64,000 nt of DNA from Clostridiales bacterium (GCA_024691085.1 JAILNX010000019.1:1-64000); one strand, 5' to 3'. Numbered from the stretch's first letter, positions 17,501 through 28,033 are shown. The notes: generated by a model not told the origin, from the letters alone. Program-made: numbers and translations.

Positions 17501-17602
17501 CTCGTAGTTTGCGATTTCAACAACGTCCTCCGCAAAAACCGCGGCAGGCAGCATGCAGAACACCATAATCAAGGCGAGCGCAATTGACAGAAGCTTTTTC
17601 AT
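14510..17602 (-). CDS. Large secreted protein with GLUG-like repeats, InlB-type repeats and a dockerin
   Basis: From the ATG at 17602 (G-rich ribosome-binding site just upstream) this is a 1030-residue protein. A signal peptide (MKKLLSIALALIM to VFA) is followed by about ten GLUG-like repeats of the type YVGGIVGGNSGTVQNCYNTG, a Listeria-Bacteroides-like wGxxTDPDGDGTPY segment, a repeat-poor beta region, and three nearly identical ~60-residue units (GEYFAEQTYDYGAEVTAP, VPEGHTFSGW, PETMPAEDITLDA). The C-terminus is a type I dockerin with two calcium-loop repeats (GDVDGDGEVTPADAVLIMRY and DVNGDGKVDLTDALIVLRHA). It is probably displayed via a cohesin partner; no catalytic domain is recognised. 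Confidence 0.85.
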   Translation of the reverse strand: MKKLLSIALALIMVFCMLPAAVFAEDVVEIANYEQLKAFAARVNGGEHGLSAKLTEDITCKDKTWTPIGLSGHTYQGRFNGQGHSITGLSNADVSYSGYVVAIGLFGDVGGSAVIQNVAVKNCDLTFDPDSSDAMVYAGAIAAANGGTVENCYCTGTVHVASEKAYVGGIVGGNSGTVQNCYNTGTVGAACTDSHGTVYVGGVIGDNSGTVKNCYNTGTVSAESEVNLARVYVGGVVGSHNGETVQDCHNTGAVSGSGAHSHVGGVVGYSYKKIQDCYNTGAVSGSGCETVGGVVGYTGSTVQACLNTGKVSNGSGAYVGGIAGSNTYGSVENCLNTGEISGTETDAGGVVGENFGGSVKYCLSVGTVSGTARGGVVGWCVNNDSIATSIENCYYLNTAASAAIGSVGTATVTNVSALTAEQLKSIANCVGFSADNWTEGMFYPVLKDFSAEVHLYANSNEDLVLQRFICAYVPTAFSNPFTYADHVFTGWNTDPDGDGTPYGADDEITAVLGEILSLYAQWREVVNYPLWVGGVQVTSGNMNDVLGDGSVKFEITEDGENVLTLTDANISGTYSGSGRSSYIRSDRIDLTIMLEGENTLEGSMVTDAIFAYFGNLTFAGEGSLTISSDSLGILGLSKITFAGGNVTVSTTSDNDPVVRSMDTITFSGGKLTASTASTTYSAVDAMNGIELGEGMGITVPVGGAPVLDTDYYYSWVIKKDGVLAQTVVIEKAYTVTYTINGEYYAEQLFGVGSAVTAPEYTVPEGHTFSGWQVPETMPAEDITLDATLTVNSYTVTYTVNGEYFAEQTYDYGAEVTAPTYEVPEGHTFSGWTVPETMPAEDITLDAALTVNSYTVTYTVNGEYFAEQTYEYGADVTAPAYEVPEGHTFSGWQVPETMPAEDITLDASLEIMVFTVTFVDGVTGEVIAEVEVEYGGAAEAPDAPEHICYLFREWDAEFDNVTEDLTVTAVYTHLGDVDGDGEVTPADAVLIMRYALELISDIDEDMADVNGDGKVDLTDALIVLRHAMGLN
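14880..15415. repeat. Three tandem ~180-bp repeats inside the dockerin-protein gene
   Basis: Near-identical blocks recur with a 180-base period; for example CTCGGGTACCTGCC occurs near 14928 and 15288, with a diverged copy near 15108. They encode the 60-residue InlB-like units. High DNA identity suggests recent duplication or gene conversion and a potential for copy-number change. Confidence 0.85.
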
Positions 17603-17667
17603 ATAAGTCCCCCCCGACTGTCCGATCCAAAGGGAAAACCCCCGGACAGAATATATTCTTACTTGAA

Positions 17668-17696
17668 ATGATACCATATCGCGCGGTTAATAGCAA
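17668..17696 (-). promoter_or_regulatory. Promoter of the dockerin-protein gene
   Basis: On the minus strand TTGCTA (17691-17696) and TATCAT (17668-17673) are spaced by 17 bases. The ~60-base leader contains a CTGTCCG/CGGACAG inverted repeat. Confidence 0.65.
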
Positions 17697-17727
17697 GCTT
17701 TTTTCAGGATACGCATAAGAAAAGCCC

Positions 17728-17756
17728 TTGAAAGCGGCCGCGCGTTTTGCTATACT
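17728..17756 (+). promoter_or_regulatory. Promoter of the radical SAM / Cys-tail protein operon
   Basis: TTGAAA (17728-17733) and TATACT (17751-17756) are spaced by 17 bases. The ~70-base leader holds a CCGCGG inverted repeat (near 17771 and 17798). It is divergent from the dockerin-protein promoter 30 bases away. Confidence 0.75.
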
Positions 17757-17832
17757 GATTTAAGTAAGCCGCGGGATGCTTCGGTCACGGACGACTTCCG
17801 CGGATCCTTGTTATAAAACAGGAGGAACGGGC

Positions 17833-19218
17833 ATGAAAACATCAAAACGGGAGCTTTCATACGCTCTTTCAAACTTTAACGAGGTGCACCATACCACGCT
17901 GAATCCCGACGGCCCGGGCGTGGTGCGGATACACCTGATCCCGCCCGTGATAAAGGACGGCGAAGTCGGCGCGAGCTGCGCGATAATAAACGGTCAGGAC
18001 GTTATCCCCGTCAACCGCTCCTGGAGCATTCTTCTGACGGAGTTCATAAAGCAGGTCAACCGTTTCGCCGGCAGGCCGGTAACCGACGCGGACGCCGAGA
18101 GCATTCTTGACGAAACCGCGAAGTCGGTGCGCGGCGTGTATCCGTTTGTCGGAAAAAAGCGCCTGAAGAGCGATGTCTACCGCATAATGAACACCTTTAA
18201 GCAGATCGCCCGCGGGGAACCCGTCGGCGAGAAGATCGAATACTGCTCACTCGGTGACTACGCGCCGTTCATGCGCGCGCCGCACCGCATGGATCTTATG
18301 GTCAGCGCGATGACGAAGGGCGGAGCTTGGCACTGCAACCAGAAATGCGTCCATTGCTACGCCGCCGGTCAGCCGCAGGCCGAGGAGGCCGAGCTTAATA
18401 CGGAAGACTGGAAAACGATCATCGACCGCTGCCGCGCGGCGGGGATCGCGCAGCTCACGTTTACGGGTGGGGAGCCGACCTTACGGGATGATCTTACCGA
18501 GCTGATCGCTTACGCGGGATGGTTCATTACGAGGCTCAACACCAACGGCATCCTTTTAACCGAAGAATACGCCAAGGCGCTTATGGACGCCTCGCTCGAC
18601 AGCATCCAGATCACCTTCTATTCCGCGGACGAGGCCGTGCACAACTCGCTCGTCGGCGCCGGAAGGTATTCCGACACGGTTGCCGGGATAAGGAACGCGC
18701 TTGCCGCGGGCTTGAGCGTTTCGGTCAACACTCCCCTCTGCACGCTCAACCGCGACTACGTGAAGACGCTTGAGTTCCTGCACGGTCTCGGCGTGATATA
18801 CGTCACCTGCTCCGGCCTCATCACCACGGGCAACGCCCGTACAGAAGCCTCCGAGAGGCTGCAGCTCGAAACGGACGAGCTTAAGGGCATTCTGAAGGAC
18901 GCCGCGGAATACTGCTTCGCGAACGGCATGGAGATAAGCTTCACCTCTCCCGGCTGGATAGAGGACGAGTTCTTCGCGGAGCTCGGTATAAGTACGCCGA
19001 CCTGCGGCGCGTGCCTGAGCAATATGGCGGTCACCCCGGGGGGGAACGTCGTCCCGTGCCAGAGCTGGCTTTCGGGAATGCCGCTCGGCAATATGCTCGA
19101 AGACCACTGGGATGATATCTGGAACGGCGAAGACTGCGCCGCGCGCCGCGAGTTCTCGGCGAAGATGAGCGGCGTCTGTCCTTTAAGGAAGATAAGGGAA
19201 GGAGCGAAGCATGACTGA
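17833..19218 (+). CDS. Radical SAM/SPASM enzyme, putative maturase of the adjacent Cys-rich membrane protein
   Basis: From the ATG at 17833 (GGAGGAA 12 bases upstream) this is a 461-residue protein. The radical SAM cluster motif CNQKCVHC (C168, C172, C175) is followed by GGEP (212-215). The C-terminus has SPASM-type cysteines: CGAC at 391-394, C409 in VVPC, C435 and C449, enough for auxiliary [4Fe-4S] clusters. SPASM enzymes commonly modify ribosomal peptides or proteins (thioether links, dehydrogenation). The ~165-residue N-terminal domain is unusually long and not recognised; it may recognise the substrate. The stop overlaps the start of the next gene by 8 bases, so the two products are translationally coupled. 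Confidence 0.88.
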   Translation: MKTSKRELSYALSNFNEVHHTTLNPDGPGVVRIHLIPPVIKDGEVGASCAIINGQDVIPVNRSWSILLTEFIKQVNRFAGRPVTDADAESILDETAKSVRGVYPFVGKKRLKSDVYRIMNTFKQIARGEPVGEKIEYCSLGDYAPFMRAPHRMDLMVSAMTKGGAWHCNQKCVHCYAAGQPQAEEAELNTEDWKTIIDRCRAAGIAQLTFTGGEPTLRDDLTELIAYAGWFITRLNTNGILLTEEYAKALMDASLDSIQITFYSADEAVHNSLVGAGRYSDTVAGIRNALAAGLSVSVNTPLCTLNRDYVKTLEFLHGLGVIYVTCSGLITTGNARTEASERLQLETDELKGILKDAAEYCFANGMEISFTSPGWIEDEFFAELGISTPTCGACLSNMAVTPGGNVVPCQSWLSGMPLGNMLEDHWDDIWNGEDCAARREFSAKMSGVCPLRKIREGAKHD

Positions 19219-20470
19219 AAGACGCGTTTTTGCCTGGTTTATAGGCCTGTTTCTGATAGTTACCGTCCTTTTGGGATTTATTCCGAAGGCGAAAGCGGAC
19301 GCTCTTGACGAGATACTTTTATACTCGATAACCGTCGACGTGAACGAAGACGGCACGCTGACCATGCGCTATCATTTCGACTGGAAGGTCCTCGACAGCA
19401 CAAGCGAAGGCCCTCTTTCGTGGATCAAGGTCGGCATTCCCAATTCCAACATGATCTCCGTAACGGCGCTGAGTGACAATATCACGGATATCGGTTATAT
19501 GTCCGAGGGCGGCTCGTTCGTGCGCGTCGATCTTGACAGGGAGTATTACGCGGACGAGGTCGTCTCGTTCGATTTCGAGCTGGTGCAGGACTATATGTAC
19601 GAGATGAACCGCTTCACGGAGGGAGAAACGTATTACGAATTCACCCCCGGTTGGTTCGACGCCGACGTGGATTCCCTCATAATCAAGTGGAGATACGACG
19701 GCACGAAGTCCGCGAGCCCCGCTTTCCTCGTTGCGGACGACGGCTATATGACCTGGGAGACCTCGCTTTCTCCCCGCGCGACGTTCACCGTATCAGTGAC
19801 CTACCCGAACGAGGCCTACGCTTTCGACGAGACCAAGAGCATCAAGTCCTCCGGAGGCTCGGATATCGACTTCGGCGGCTGTGACTCCGCGGCCTCGTGC
19901 GTGGGCGCCGCGGCCGCGATGCTCTCGTTCCTCCCGTTCATAATAGTGCCCCTGGTCGTCATTCCCGCCATAATCCAGAAGATAAGGTATAACGTGACGG
20001 CGAACTTCTCGGGAGGCAAGTCCCGCGAGGTCATCACGAGGGAGAAGATCGTCTACCATTCCTCGTGCCCCAGCTGCGGCGCTCCGAGACCCGAGGGCAA
20101 GGACGTCTGCGATTACTGCGGGAGCAGCTTTATCAAGAGCAAGGAGACGATATCCGAAGAGAAGGTGCCCGAGGAAATGAAGGACAAAAAGGAGAACGGC
20201 ACCTATCATTACGGCTCGGATCCCAACACCTTCATACGCATCAACGTGGCGCATATCCCGATAGTCATCTCGAAAACTTCGACCACCACGCGCTCCGGCT
20301 CATGCGCGCACAGCTCCTGCGCCTGCGCGAGCCACTGCGCCTGCGCCTGTGCCTGCGCCTGCGCCGGCGGCGGCAGAGCGGGCTGCTCAGTTAAGGATTT
20401 CTACAACACCGGCCTTAAGCTTAAAATGCTCGAAAACAGGAAAAAGGTATCGCTTAAGGAAAAGAAATAA
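19211..20470 (+). CDS. Membrane protein with zinc ribbon and Cys-Ala repeat tail, putative radical SAM substrate
   Basis: This 419-residue protein starts with a signal or anchor segment (residues 5-28), followed by an extracellular ~180-residue beta-rich domain (DUF2207-like at best; not certain), a membrane span at about 231-256 and a cytoplasmic part. That part has a zinc ribbon (CPSC at 286-289, CDYC at 300-303) and a tail with nine cysteines at 365, 370, 372, 376, 378, 380, 382, 384 and 392, mostly as alternating Cys-Ala, ending GGGRAGC before a basic C-terminus. By topology the tail faces the cytoplasm, accessible to the radical SAM enzyme encoded just upstream. No cleavable leader is evident, so modification of an intact membrane protein is suggested. 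Inference. Confidence 0.8.
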   Translation: MTERRVFAWFIGLFLIVTVLLGFIPKAKADALDEILLYSITVDVNEDGTLTMRYHFDWKVLDSTSEGPLSWIKVGIPNSNMISVTALSDNITDIGYMSEGGSFVRVDLDREYYADEVVSFDFELVQDYMYEMNRFTEGETYYEFTPGWFDADVDSLIIKWRYDGTKSASPAFLVADDGYMTWETSLSPRATFTVSVTYPNEAYAFDETKSIKSSGGSDIDFGGCDSAASCVGAAAAMLSFLPFIIVPLVVIPAIIQKIRYNVTANFSGGKSREVITREKIVYHSSCPSCGAPRPEGKDVCDYCGSSFIKSKETISEEKVPEEMKDKKENGTYHYGSDPNTFIRINVAHIPIVISKTSTTTRSGSCAHSSCACASHCACACACACAGGGRAGCSVKDFYNTGLKLKMLENRKKVSLKEKK

Positions 20471-20483
20471 CTCCCTATAACAA

Positions 20484-20519
20484 AAACCCCCCGTCCTTCA
20501 GGACAGGGGGTCTTGTTTT
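20484..20519 (+). terminator. Terminator between the Cys-tail gene and nptA-type gene
   Basis: CCCCCCGTCC and GGACAGGGGG form a stem with one mismatch around TTCA, followed by TCTTGTTTTTT. The genes converge here; the reverse strand also shows an A-rich/T-rich flank, so it may work in both directions. Confidence 0.8.
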
Positions 20520-20523
20520 TTGC

Positions 20524-22395
20524 TTATGCGCCGGCGTTTTCGGCAGCGGCTTCCTCCGCTGCGGGAGCCTCTTCATCGGCGGCGTCCTCCGCCTCCTCAC
20601 GGGGATCACCGGAAAGAAGCGAGAAATACCGTCGGTGCGCGCGTTCGTACGCGGCGTTGAACGCCTCGTCAGCTCCGGCGTGCAGGCGCTCGAAGTAGAG
20701 ATGCTCGTGGTCGGCAAGCTCCGGCTGGACGCGAACCATTGTGGCGACGCCGACGTTGGAGCACACGTCGCCTATGCGCCGGAACTCCGCCATGAGATCG
20801 GTGAAGGTCGCGTTGGCGTACTGGTTGCATTCGCCCGTGCTCATACGTCTGAGATGGTTCCTTCGCATCACGGCGATAAGGTCGCTCACGACCTGCACGA
20901 GGGGCTCTATGCGCGCCGCGGCGTCGACGTCCCTCTTGGCGAAGGTCTGCTGCGTTTCGTCTAATATGTTCATTATCGCACTCTCGAGCACCGCGATCTC
21001 CGACATGGCGGCGGACGAGAACGAGGTGTTGTTCCTGTTGAGCGTTTCGGCGTGCGCGGCGATATTTACCGCGTGGTCGCCCAGGCGCTCGAATTCGGTC
21101 GTGATCTTGTAATACTGGTTCAGTATCGCCACCTGGTATTCGATCTGCAGATGAGGCAGGAACTCCACCATGTATTTGTTTATGACGTCGGTCATGCGGT
21201 CGATCTCGTCCTCCTCCTCGAGTATCCTCTTGTGGACGGCGGGATCGTATTTCTTTAACAGATCGAAGGATCTTTCGAGGTTCGTGCGCGAGGAGGCGAA
21301 CACGGTAAGGAGCGTGTTGTAAAGGCTCTGCAGCGCGAGCGCCGGGGTGTTGAAGAACACCGGATTCAGGGAGTCGGTCACGGCCTTGTACTTCGATTCC
21401 TTTGCCGGCTTTTCCCTGACGATGACGCGGCTGAGCTTTTCATAAAGCCCGAGCAGCGGAAGGAGCAGTATAGCGCAGCCGAGGTTGAAAACCGTATTGG
21501 TGTTCGCTATGACGCCGGAATTGACGGGAGAATCCCACAGGCTGTCAAGGAGCCCGAGCCTGTGCACGACCGTCACGCCGACAAGCACGAGCAGCGTCTT
21601 GCTTAAGTTGAAGAGTATGTTGACTATTCCCACGCGCCTTGCTTCTGCCTTCGCGCCGATGGAGCAGACTATCGCGGTGGTCACGCAGTCGCCGAGGTAT
21701 ACGCCGACGATAACGGAATAGATCGCGCTGAACGACAAAAGCCCCGTCGATGAGAACGCCTGCAGTATGCCGATCGTGGCCGACGAGCTCTGGAGCATGA
21801 ACGCGACGCCCGCGCCGGTGACGTAGCCGAGGAACGGGCTCTTGCCGAGACCCGAGAACAGGCTTTCGATAATGCCCGACTCGGACAGCGTTTTTACGGC
21901 GCCGGTCATGTTTAGAAGTCCCGAGAAGAGTATGCCGAAGCCTATGGCGATCCTGCCTATCGACTTGGAGTTTTTGAAGAAGCTGGTCATTATCAGCAGT
22001 ATGCCGATTATGAGCGCGATCGGAGCGAGAGTTGCGGGCTGGAAAAAGCGGAGTATCGACGAGCCGGAGGAATCTATATCGAGGAGACGGATTATCTGGC
22101 CGGTTACGGTGGTGCCGACGTTCGCGCCGACGATTATGCCGAGCGACTGCCTCAGCGTGAGGATACCCGCGCCGACGAGACCCGCCGTGATGACGATCGT
22201 AGCGGTGGACGACTGTATGAGCGCGGTGACGAGAAGGCCCAGAATGAACGCCTTGAGCGGGTTGTCGGTCACCTTCCCCATCGCCCTTTTCAGCGTTCCG
22301 GAGGAGTTCTCCTTCAAGGAATCGCCCATGAGGCGCATGCCGTAAAGGAACATGGCAAGTCCGCCGAGAAGGGAGATCACGTTAAAAATATCCAT
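20524..22395 (-). CDS. Na+/phosphate cotransporter family protein with PhoU-like domain
   Basis: This 623-residue protein has an N-terminal membrane domain (about 330 residues, eight or so spans) bearing the two family repeats, GLLVTALIQSSTATIVITAG (about residues 53-72) and GAGVAFMLQSSSATIGILQA (about 200-219). These QSS(T/S)AT motifs define the NptA/YjbB family. The C-terminal ~220 residues are helical and PhoU-like (ERSFDLLKKYD, FERLGDHAVNIAAHAE, EFRRIGDVCSNVG). It imports or exports inorganic phosphate with sodium. The extreme C-terminus is an Ala/Glu-rich low-complexity tail. A TTGACG/TATCAT promoter lies just upstream. Confidence 0.92.
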   Translation of the reverse strand: MDIFNVISLLGGLAMFLYGMRLMGDSLKENSSGTLKRAMGKVTDNPLKAFILGLLVTALIQSSTATIVITAGLVGAGILTLRQSLGIIVGANVGTTVTGQIIRLLDIDSSGSSILRFFQPATLAPIALIIGILLIMTSFFKNSKSIGRIAIGFGILFSGLLNMTGAVKTLSESGIIESLFSGLGKSPFLGYVTGAGVAFMLQSSSATIGILQAFSSTGLLSFSAIYSVIVGVYLGDCVTTAIVCSIGAKAEARRVGIVNILFNLSKTLLVLVGVTVVHRLGLLDSLWDSPVNSGVIANTNTVFNLGCAILLLPLLGLYEKLSRVIVREKPAKESKYKAVTDSLNPVFFNTPALALQSLYNTLLTVFASSRTNLERSFDLLKKYDPAVHKRILEEEDEIDRMTDVINKYMVEFLPHLQIEYQVAILNQYYKITTEFERLGDHAVNIAAHAETLNRNNTSFSSAAMSEIAVLESAIMNILDETQQTFAKRDVDAAARIEPLVQVVSDLIAVMRRNHLRRMSTGECNQYANATFTDLMAEFRRIGDVCSNVGVATMVRVQPELADHEHLYFERLHAGADEAFNAAYERAHRRYFSLLSGDPREEAEDAADEEAPAAEEAAAENAGA

Positions 22396-22489
22396 AAAAC
22401 AAACCTCTGTCTGTAAAAAAGCCCGAATTAAGACTTATAAATGATACCATAAATCACCCCTTTCCGTCAAGATATCGGAAAGCCGCACA

Positions 22490-22521
22490 GAATAAAAAAG
22501 GCCGACAAAGCGGCCTTTAAG
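22490..22521 (-). terminator. Terminator of the lipoprotein/zinc-ribbon protein unit
   Basis: On the minus strand AAAGGCCGC pairs with the later GGCCTTT around TTTGTC, and a T-rich tail TTTTTTATT follows, eight bases after the stop codon of the zinc-ribbon gene. Confidence 0.8.
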
Positions 22522-22528
22522 GGAGAAT

Positions 22529-23275
22529 TTATTTCACCTTTGCGTTGGGGCAGTGGGCTTTCAGGTAGTCGGCGACGAAGTCGAAGTCGGCGGGATATGC
22601 GTAGACCTGGTTCCTGTTGAGCCCGTGGCTTATGTGGATAACGCCGCGGCGCTTTTTGAACTTAAGCTTTTTTATGGTCGCGTAATCCGAAGCGGACGAG
22701 CTTTTGACGGCTCCCTGAAGGCCGAGCGCGGTCATCGAGGGATTCCCCGAGAGGGCTCCCGCGATCATCGTGATCCAGCCCAGCGCCTGCGCCTTTTTGA
22801 ACTGCTTTTTGCACTGGATATGCACGATCTCGTTTTCGTCCATCTCGAACAGCACCATGTACTTGAAGCCGTAGGTCGCCGCGACGATAAAGTAAGCAAT
22901 GAGGCTTATCACGAAGAAAATGCCGAGGATTATGAGAAACACCTTCGCCGTGCCCCAGAGGCTTTCCAGAAAGTTTACCGAATCGCAGGCGTCGACGAGC
23001 GTGACGAAGAGGAACACTATGCCGAACGAGATCCCGAGCACCTTCCACACGGTGAAGAGTATCGTCGGGTTCTTCATCATCGGGAATTCGTAATACCAGC
23101 GGTATTTGCCGTCGGCGCAGCGGAATACGTTCTCCGTCACCCTTTCGCCGACGATCTCTTCGCCGCCTCCGTCCGGACTTTGCCGCCTTTCGGGCTCGAT
23201 CGGGGCGCCGCAGTTATCGCAGAAAAGCTCGCCCTCGGTGATCTCGTCCCCGCAGTTTTTGCAGTACCTTGCCAT
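22529..23275 (-). CDS. Zinc-ribbon membrane protein, function unknown
   Basis: This 248-residue protein begins with a double-CxxC zinc ribbon (YCKNCGDEI and FCDNCGAPI, residues 4-23). A linker and two membrane spans follow (about 76-95 and 109-135), then a cytoplasmic ~110-residue domain with FEMDENEIVHIQCKKQFKKA and RRGVIHISHGLNRNQVYAYP. It starts one base after the stop of the lipoprotein gene, suggesting that the two act together in the envelope. I recognise no specific family beyond zinc-ribbon-containing membrane proteins common in Clostridia. Confidence 0.75.
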   Translation of the reverse strand: MARYCKNCGDEITEGELFCDNCGAPIEPERRQSPDGGGEEIVGERVTENVFRCADGKYRWYYEFPMMKNPTILFTVWKVLGISFGIVFLFVTLVDACDSVNFLESLWGTAKVFLIILGIFFVISLIAYFIVAATYGFKYMVLFEMDENEIVHIQCKKQFKKAQALGWITMIAGALSGNPSMTALGLQGAVKSSSASDYATIKKLKFKKRRGVIHISHGLNRNQVYAYPADFDFVADYLKAHCPNAKVK

Positions 23276-23276
23276 A

Positions 23277-23723
23277 TCAGTTCCCCTTCTTTTCGAATAT
23301 GAGGTCGAGCACGCCTCCGTCCTCGGGATAGGCGTATATCGCGACGGTTTCGGAAGAGGTCCTGCCCATGTAATTGCCGAAAACGTACGAAACGTCCCCT
23401 ACGGTTATCTTAAGCTCGTTCGCCCTGTCCCAGCGAGTATCGTACCTGTGGGGCGGTGTGTTTGCCATGAACGAGTACTCCGCCGAGTGGAGCCCCGCGG
23501 GAAGTCCCGTGATCGCGGCAAGCTCCTCGTCAAAATCGATGACTGCGCTCCTGCCGTCGCCCTTGAATGTGATGCTGCCGTGCTCCGATACGAACTCGCC
23601 CGAATGCGCCTCCGGCGCGGGCGTTCCGTCGTCCTTCGGCGGTCCGTCGTAAACGCACGCGGAGAACGCGAGCGCGAACGCCGAAACGAGCAGCAGTGCG
23701 ATAAGTTTTCTGATCATTTTCAT
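23277..23723 (-). CDS. Small lipoprotein, function unknown
   Basis: This 148-residue protein has a lipoprotein signal (MKMIRKLIALLLVSAFA, lipobox AFSAC with Cys at about residue 22), a short Pro/Asp linker and a ~100-residue beta-type domain (HSGEFVSEHGSITFKGDGRS and so on). It is probably tethered to the outer face of the membrane. It shares a promoter (TTGCAA, 17 bases, TACAAT upstream on the minus strand) with the downstream zinc-ribbon membrane protein. No family recognised. Confidence 0.75.
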   Translation of the reverse strand: MKMIRKLIALLLVSAFALAFSACVYDGPPKDDGTPAPEAHSGEFVSEHGSITFKGDGRSAVIDFDEELAAITGLPAGLHSAEYSFMANTPPHRYDTRWDRANELKITVGDVSYVFGNYMGRTSSETVAIYAYPEDGGVLDLIFEKKGN

Positions 23724-23806
23724 ACCCCCCTTTTAAGCTATTGTATCATTAATTTTCCCCGTTTGCAACTGTGTTTTTTAAAAGCGTCACCTCGCGCGGC
23801 GGGAGG

Positions 23807-23835
23807 TTGACAAATGCTTCTAACGCGGATATAAT
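23807..23835 (+). promoter_or_regulatory. Perfect-consensus sigma-A promoter of mgtE
   Basis: TTGACA (23807-23812) and TATAAT (23830-23835) are both perfect and spaced by 17 bases. The leader is only about 45 bases, too short for a magnesium riboswitch (M-box), and shows none. Confidence 0.9.
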
Positions 23836-23894
23836 AAGATGTTAAAATAGGTGCCTGTGTGCGCCGCCTTTAAGGAGGAAAAAACAATGGGGAG

Positions 23895-25259
23895 TTGCAT
23901 GAAATTCTGAACCTGGTCGAGAGCCGTTCCTTCGGTGAACTGAGGAAGGTGCTCGAGGACATGAATCCCGCGGATATCGCGGAGCAGATGGCCGAGATCG
24001 AGGACGTAAAGTCCCTTGTGATCGTGTTCAGGCTCCTGCCCAAGGAGCAGGCCGCGGAAGTGTTCTCGTATCTTGAGCCTGACGATCAGCAGCGCATCGT
24101 CGGCTCCATAAGCGATAAGGAGCTCGCCTCCATCGTGAACGAGATGTTCGTCGACGACGCCGTCGACTTTACCGAGGAGATGCCCGCGAACATCGTCGAC
24201 CGTGTCCTTCGGGTCTCCGATCCCGAGACGCGCAAGGCGATAAACCAGCTTTTGAAATACCCCGACAGCTCCGCCGGAAGCCTGATGACGACAGAGCTTT
24301 TAAGGCTCAAGAGCGAGTGGAGCGTCGAGGCTGCGATCAATTACGTCAGAAGGAGCTGCTCGGAGCTCGCGTCCATTACCTACGCGTTCGTGACCGACGA
24401 GAGCCGCCACTTGAAGGGCGTGGCGTCCATGAAGGACGTGCTTGCCGCGAAGGACGACGAGCTTATCGCCGACATAATGGACACCGAGGTGATCTACGCC
24501 CAGACCACCGAGGATCAGGCGGACGTTGCCGAGCGGTTCAAAAAATACGATATCGTGAGTATGCCGGTCGTCGACGGCGAGATGCGTCTCGTCGGCCTTA
24601 TCACGATCGACGACGTGGTCGACGTCATTGAAGAGGAGACCACCGAGGACATCTATAAGATGGCTGCTATGGCGCCTATCGAGGACAGCTATATGCAGAC
24701 GAGCGTATTTTCCCTCGCGAAGAAGCGCATAGTCTGGCTTCTGATCCTCATGATCTCCGCGACGTTCACCGGACTCATCATAACGAAGTTCGAGAACATG
24801 CTCACCGCGGTCGCGATCCTCACGAGCTTCATCCCCATGCTGATGGACACCTGCGGCAACGCGGGCAGCCAGGCTTCGGTCTCGGTCATCCGCGCGCTGG
24901 TGCTCGGCGAGGTCAAGTTCTCGAACATACTCAAGGTCATCTGGAAGGAGTTCCGCGTATCGATACTCGTCGGCCTTGCCGTCGCCGCGGTCAACTACTT
25001 AAGGATAATCATCTGCTACTATATCGGGCTGTACTCCGTCGATCCCGGGCAGAACATCTATATCATCGCGGGCGTCGTGTCGATGACGCTGGTGCTCGCG
25101 GTGATCTGCGCGAAGTTCGTAGGCTGTACCCTCCCCCTCCTTGCCGACAAGCTGAAGCTCGACCCGGCGCTCATGGCGAGCCCGATGATCACGACCATAG
25201 TCGACGCCGTTTCCCTGCTCGTTTATTTCGGGATAGCGTCGCTCATACTTATAAGATAA
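23895..25259 (+). CDS. mgtE: Magnesium transporter MgtE
   Basis: This 454-residue protein has the full MgtE layout: N domain with NPADIAEQMAEIED (residues 25-38), tandem CBS domains (about 130-250, including PVVDGEMRLVGLITIDDVVD), a plug helix and five spans ending in SLLVYFGIASLILIR. The pore signature PMLMDTCGNAGSQASVSVIRA is spread over about residues 315-335. MgtE is a Mg2+ channel gated by cytoplasmic Mg2+. The start is odd: the ribosome-binding site AAGGAGG at 23873-23879 fits an ATG at 23887 in another frame, whose 7-codon ORF ends at 23910, while the mgtE frame opens with TTG at 23895. Confidence 0.93.
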   Translation: MHEILNLVESRSFGELRKVLEDMNPADIAEQMAEIEDVKSLVIVFRLLPKEQAAEVFSYLEPDDQQRIVGSISDKELASIVNEMFVDDAVDFTEEMPANIVDRVLRVSDPETRKAINQLLKYPDSSAGSLMTTELLRLKSEWSVEAAINYVRRSCSELASITYAFVTDESRHLKGVASMKDVLAAKDDELIADIMDTEVIYAQTTEDQADVAERFKKYDIVSMPVVDGEMRLVGLITIDDVVDVIEEETTEDIYKMAAMAPIEDSYMQTSVFSLAKKRIVWLLILMISATFTGLIITKFENMLTAVAILTSFIPMLMDTCGNAGSQASVSVIRALVLGEVKFSNILKVIWKEFRVSILVGLAVAAVNYLRIIICYYIGLYSVDPGQNIYIIAGVVSMTLVLAVICAKFVGCTLPLLADKLKLDPALMASPMITTIVDAVSLLVYFGIASLILIR

Positions 25260-25284
25260 CGAATCACTGAAAGGTACCGTATAA

Positions 25285-28026
<2,742 letters not shown>

Positions 28027-28033
28027 CGGCAAC

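Noticed and set aside
17833..20470. A sactipeptide or ranthipeptide precursor as a separate short ORF near the radical SAM gene
   Set aside because: No independent short Cys-rich ORF lies nearby; the only Cys-rich sequence is the tail of the coupled membrane protein.
23836..23886. An M-box magnesium riboswitch before mgtE
   Set aside because: The leader from the perfect promoter is only about 45 bases, too short for the ~165-nt aptamer.
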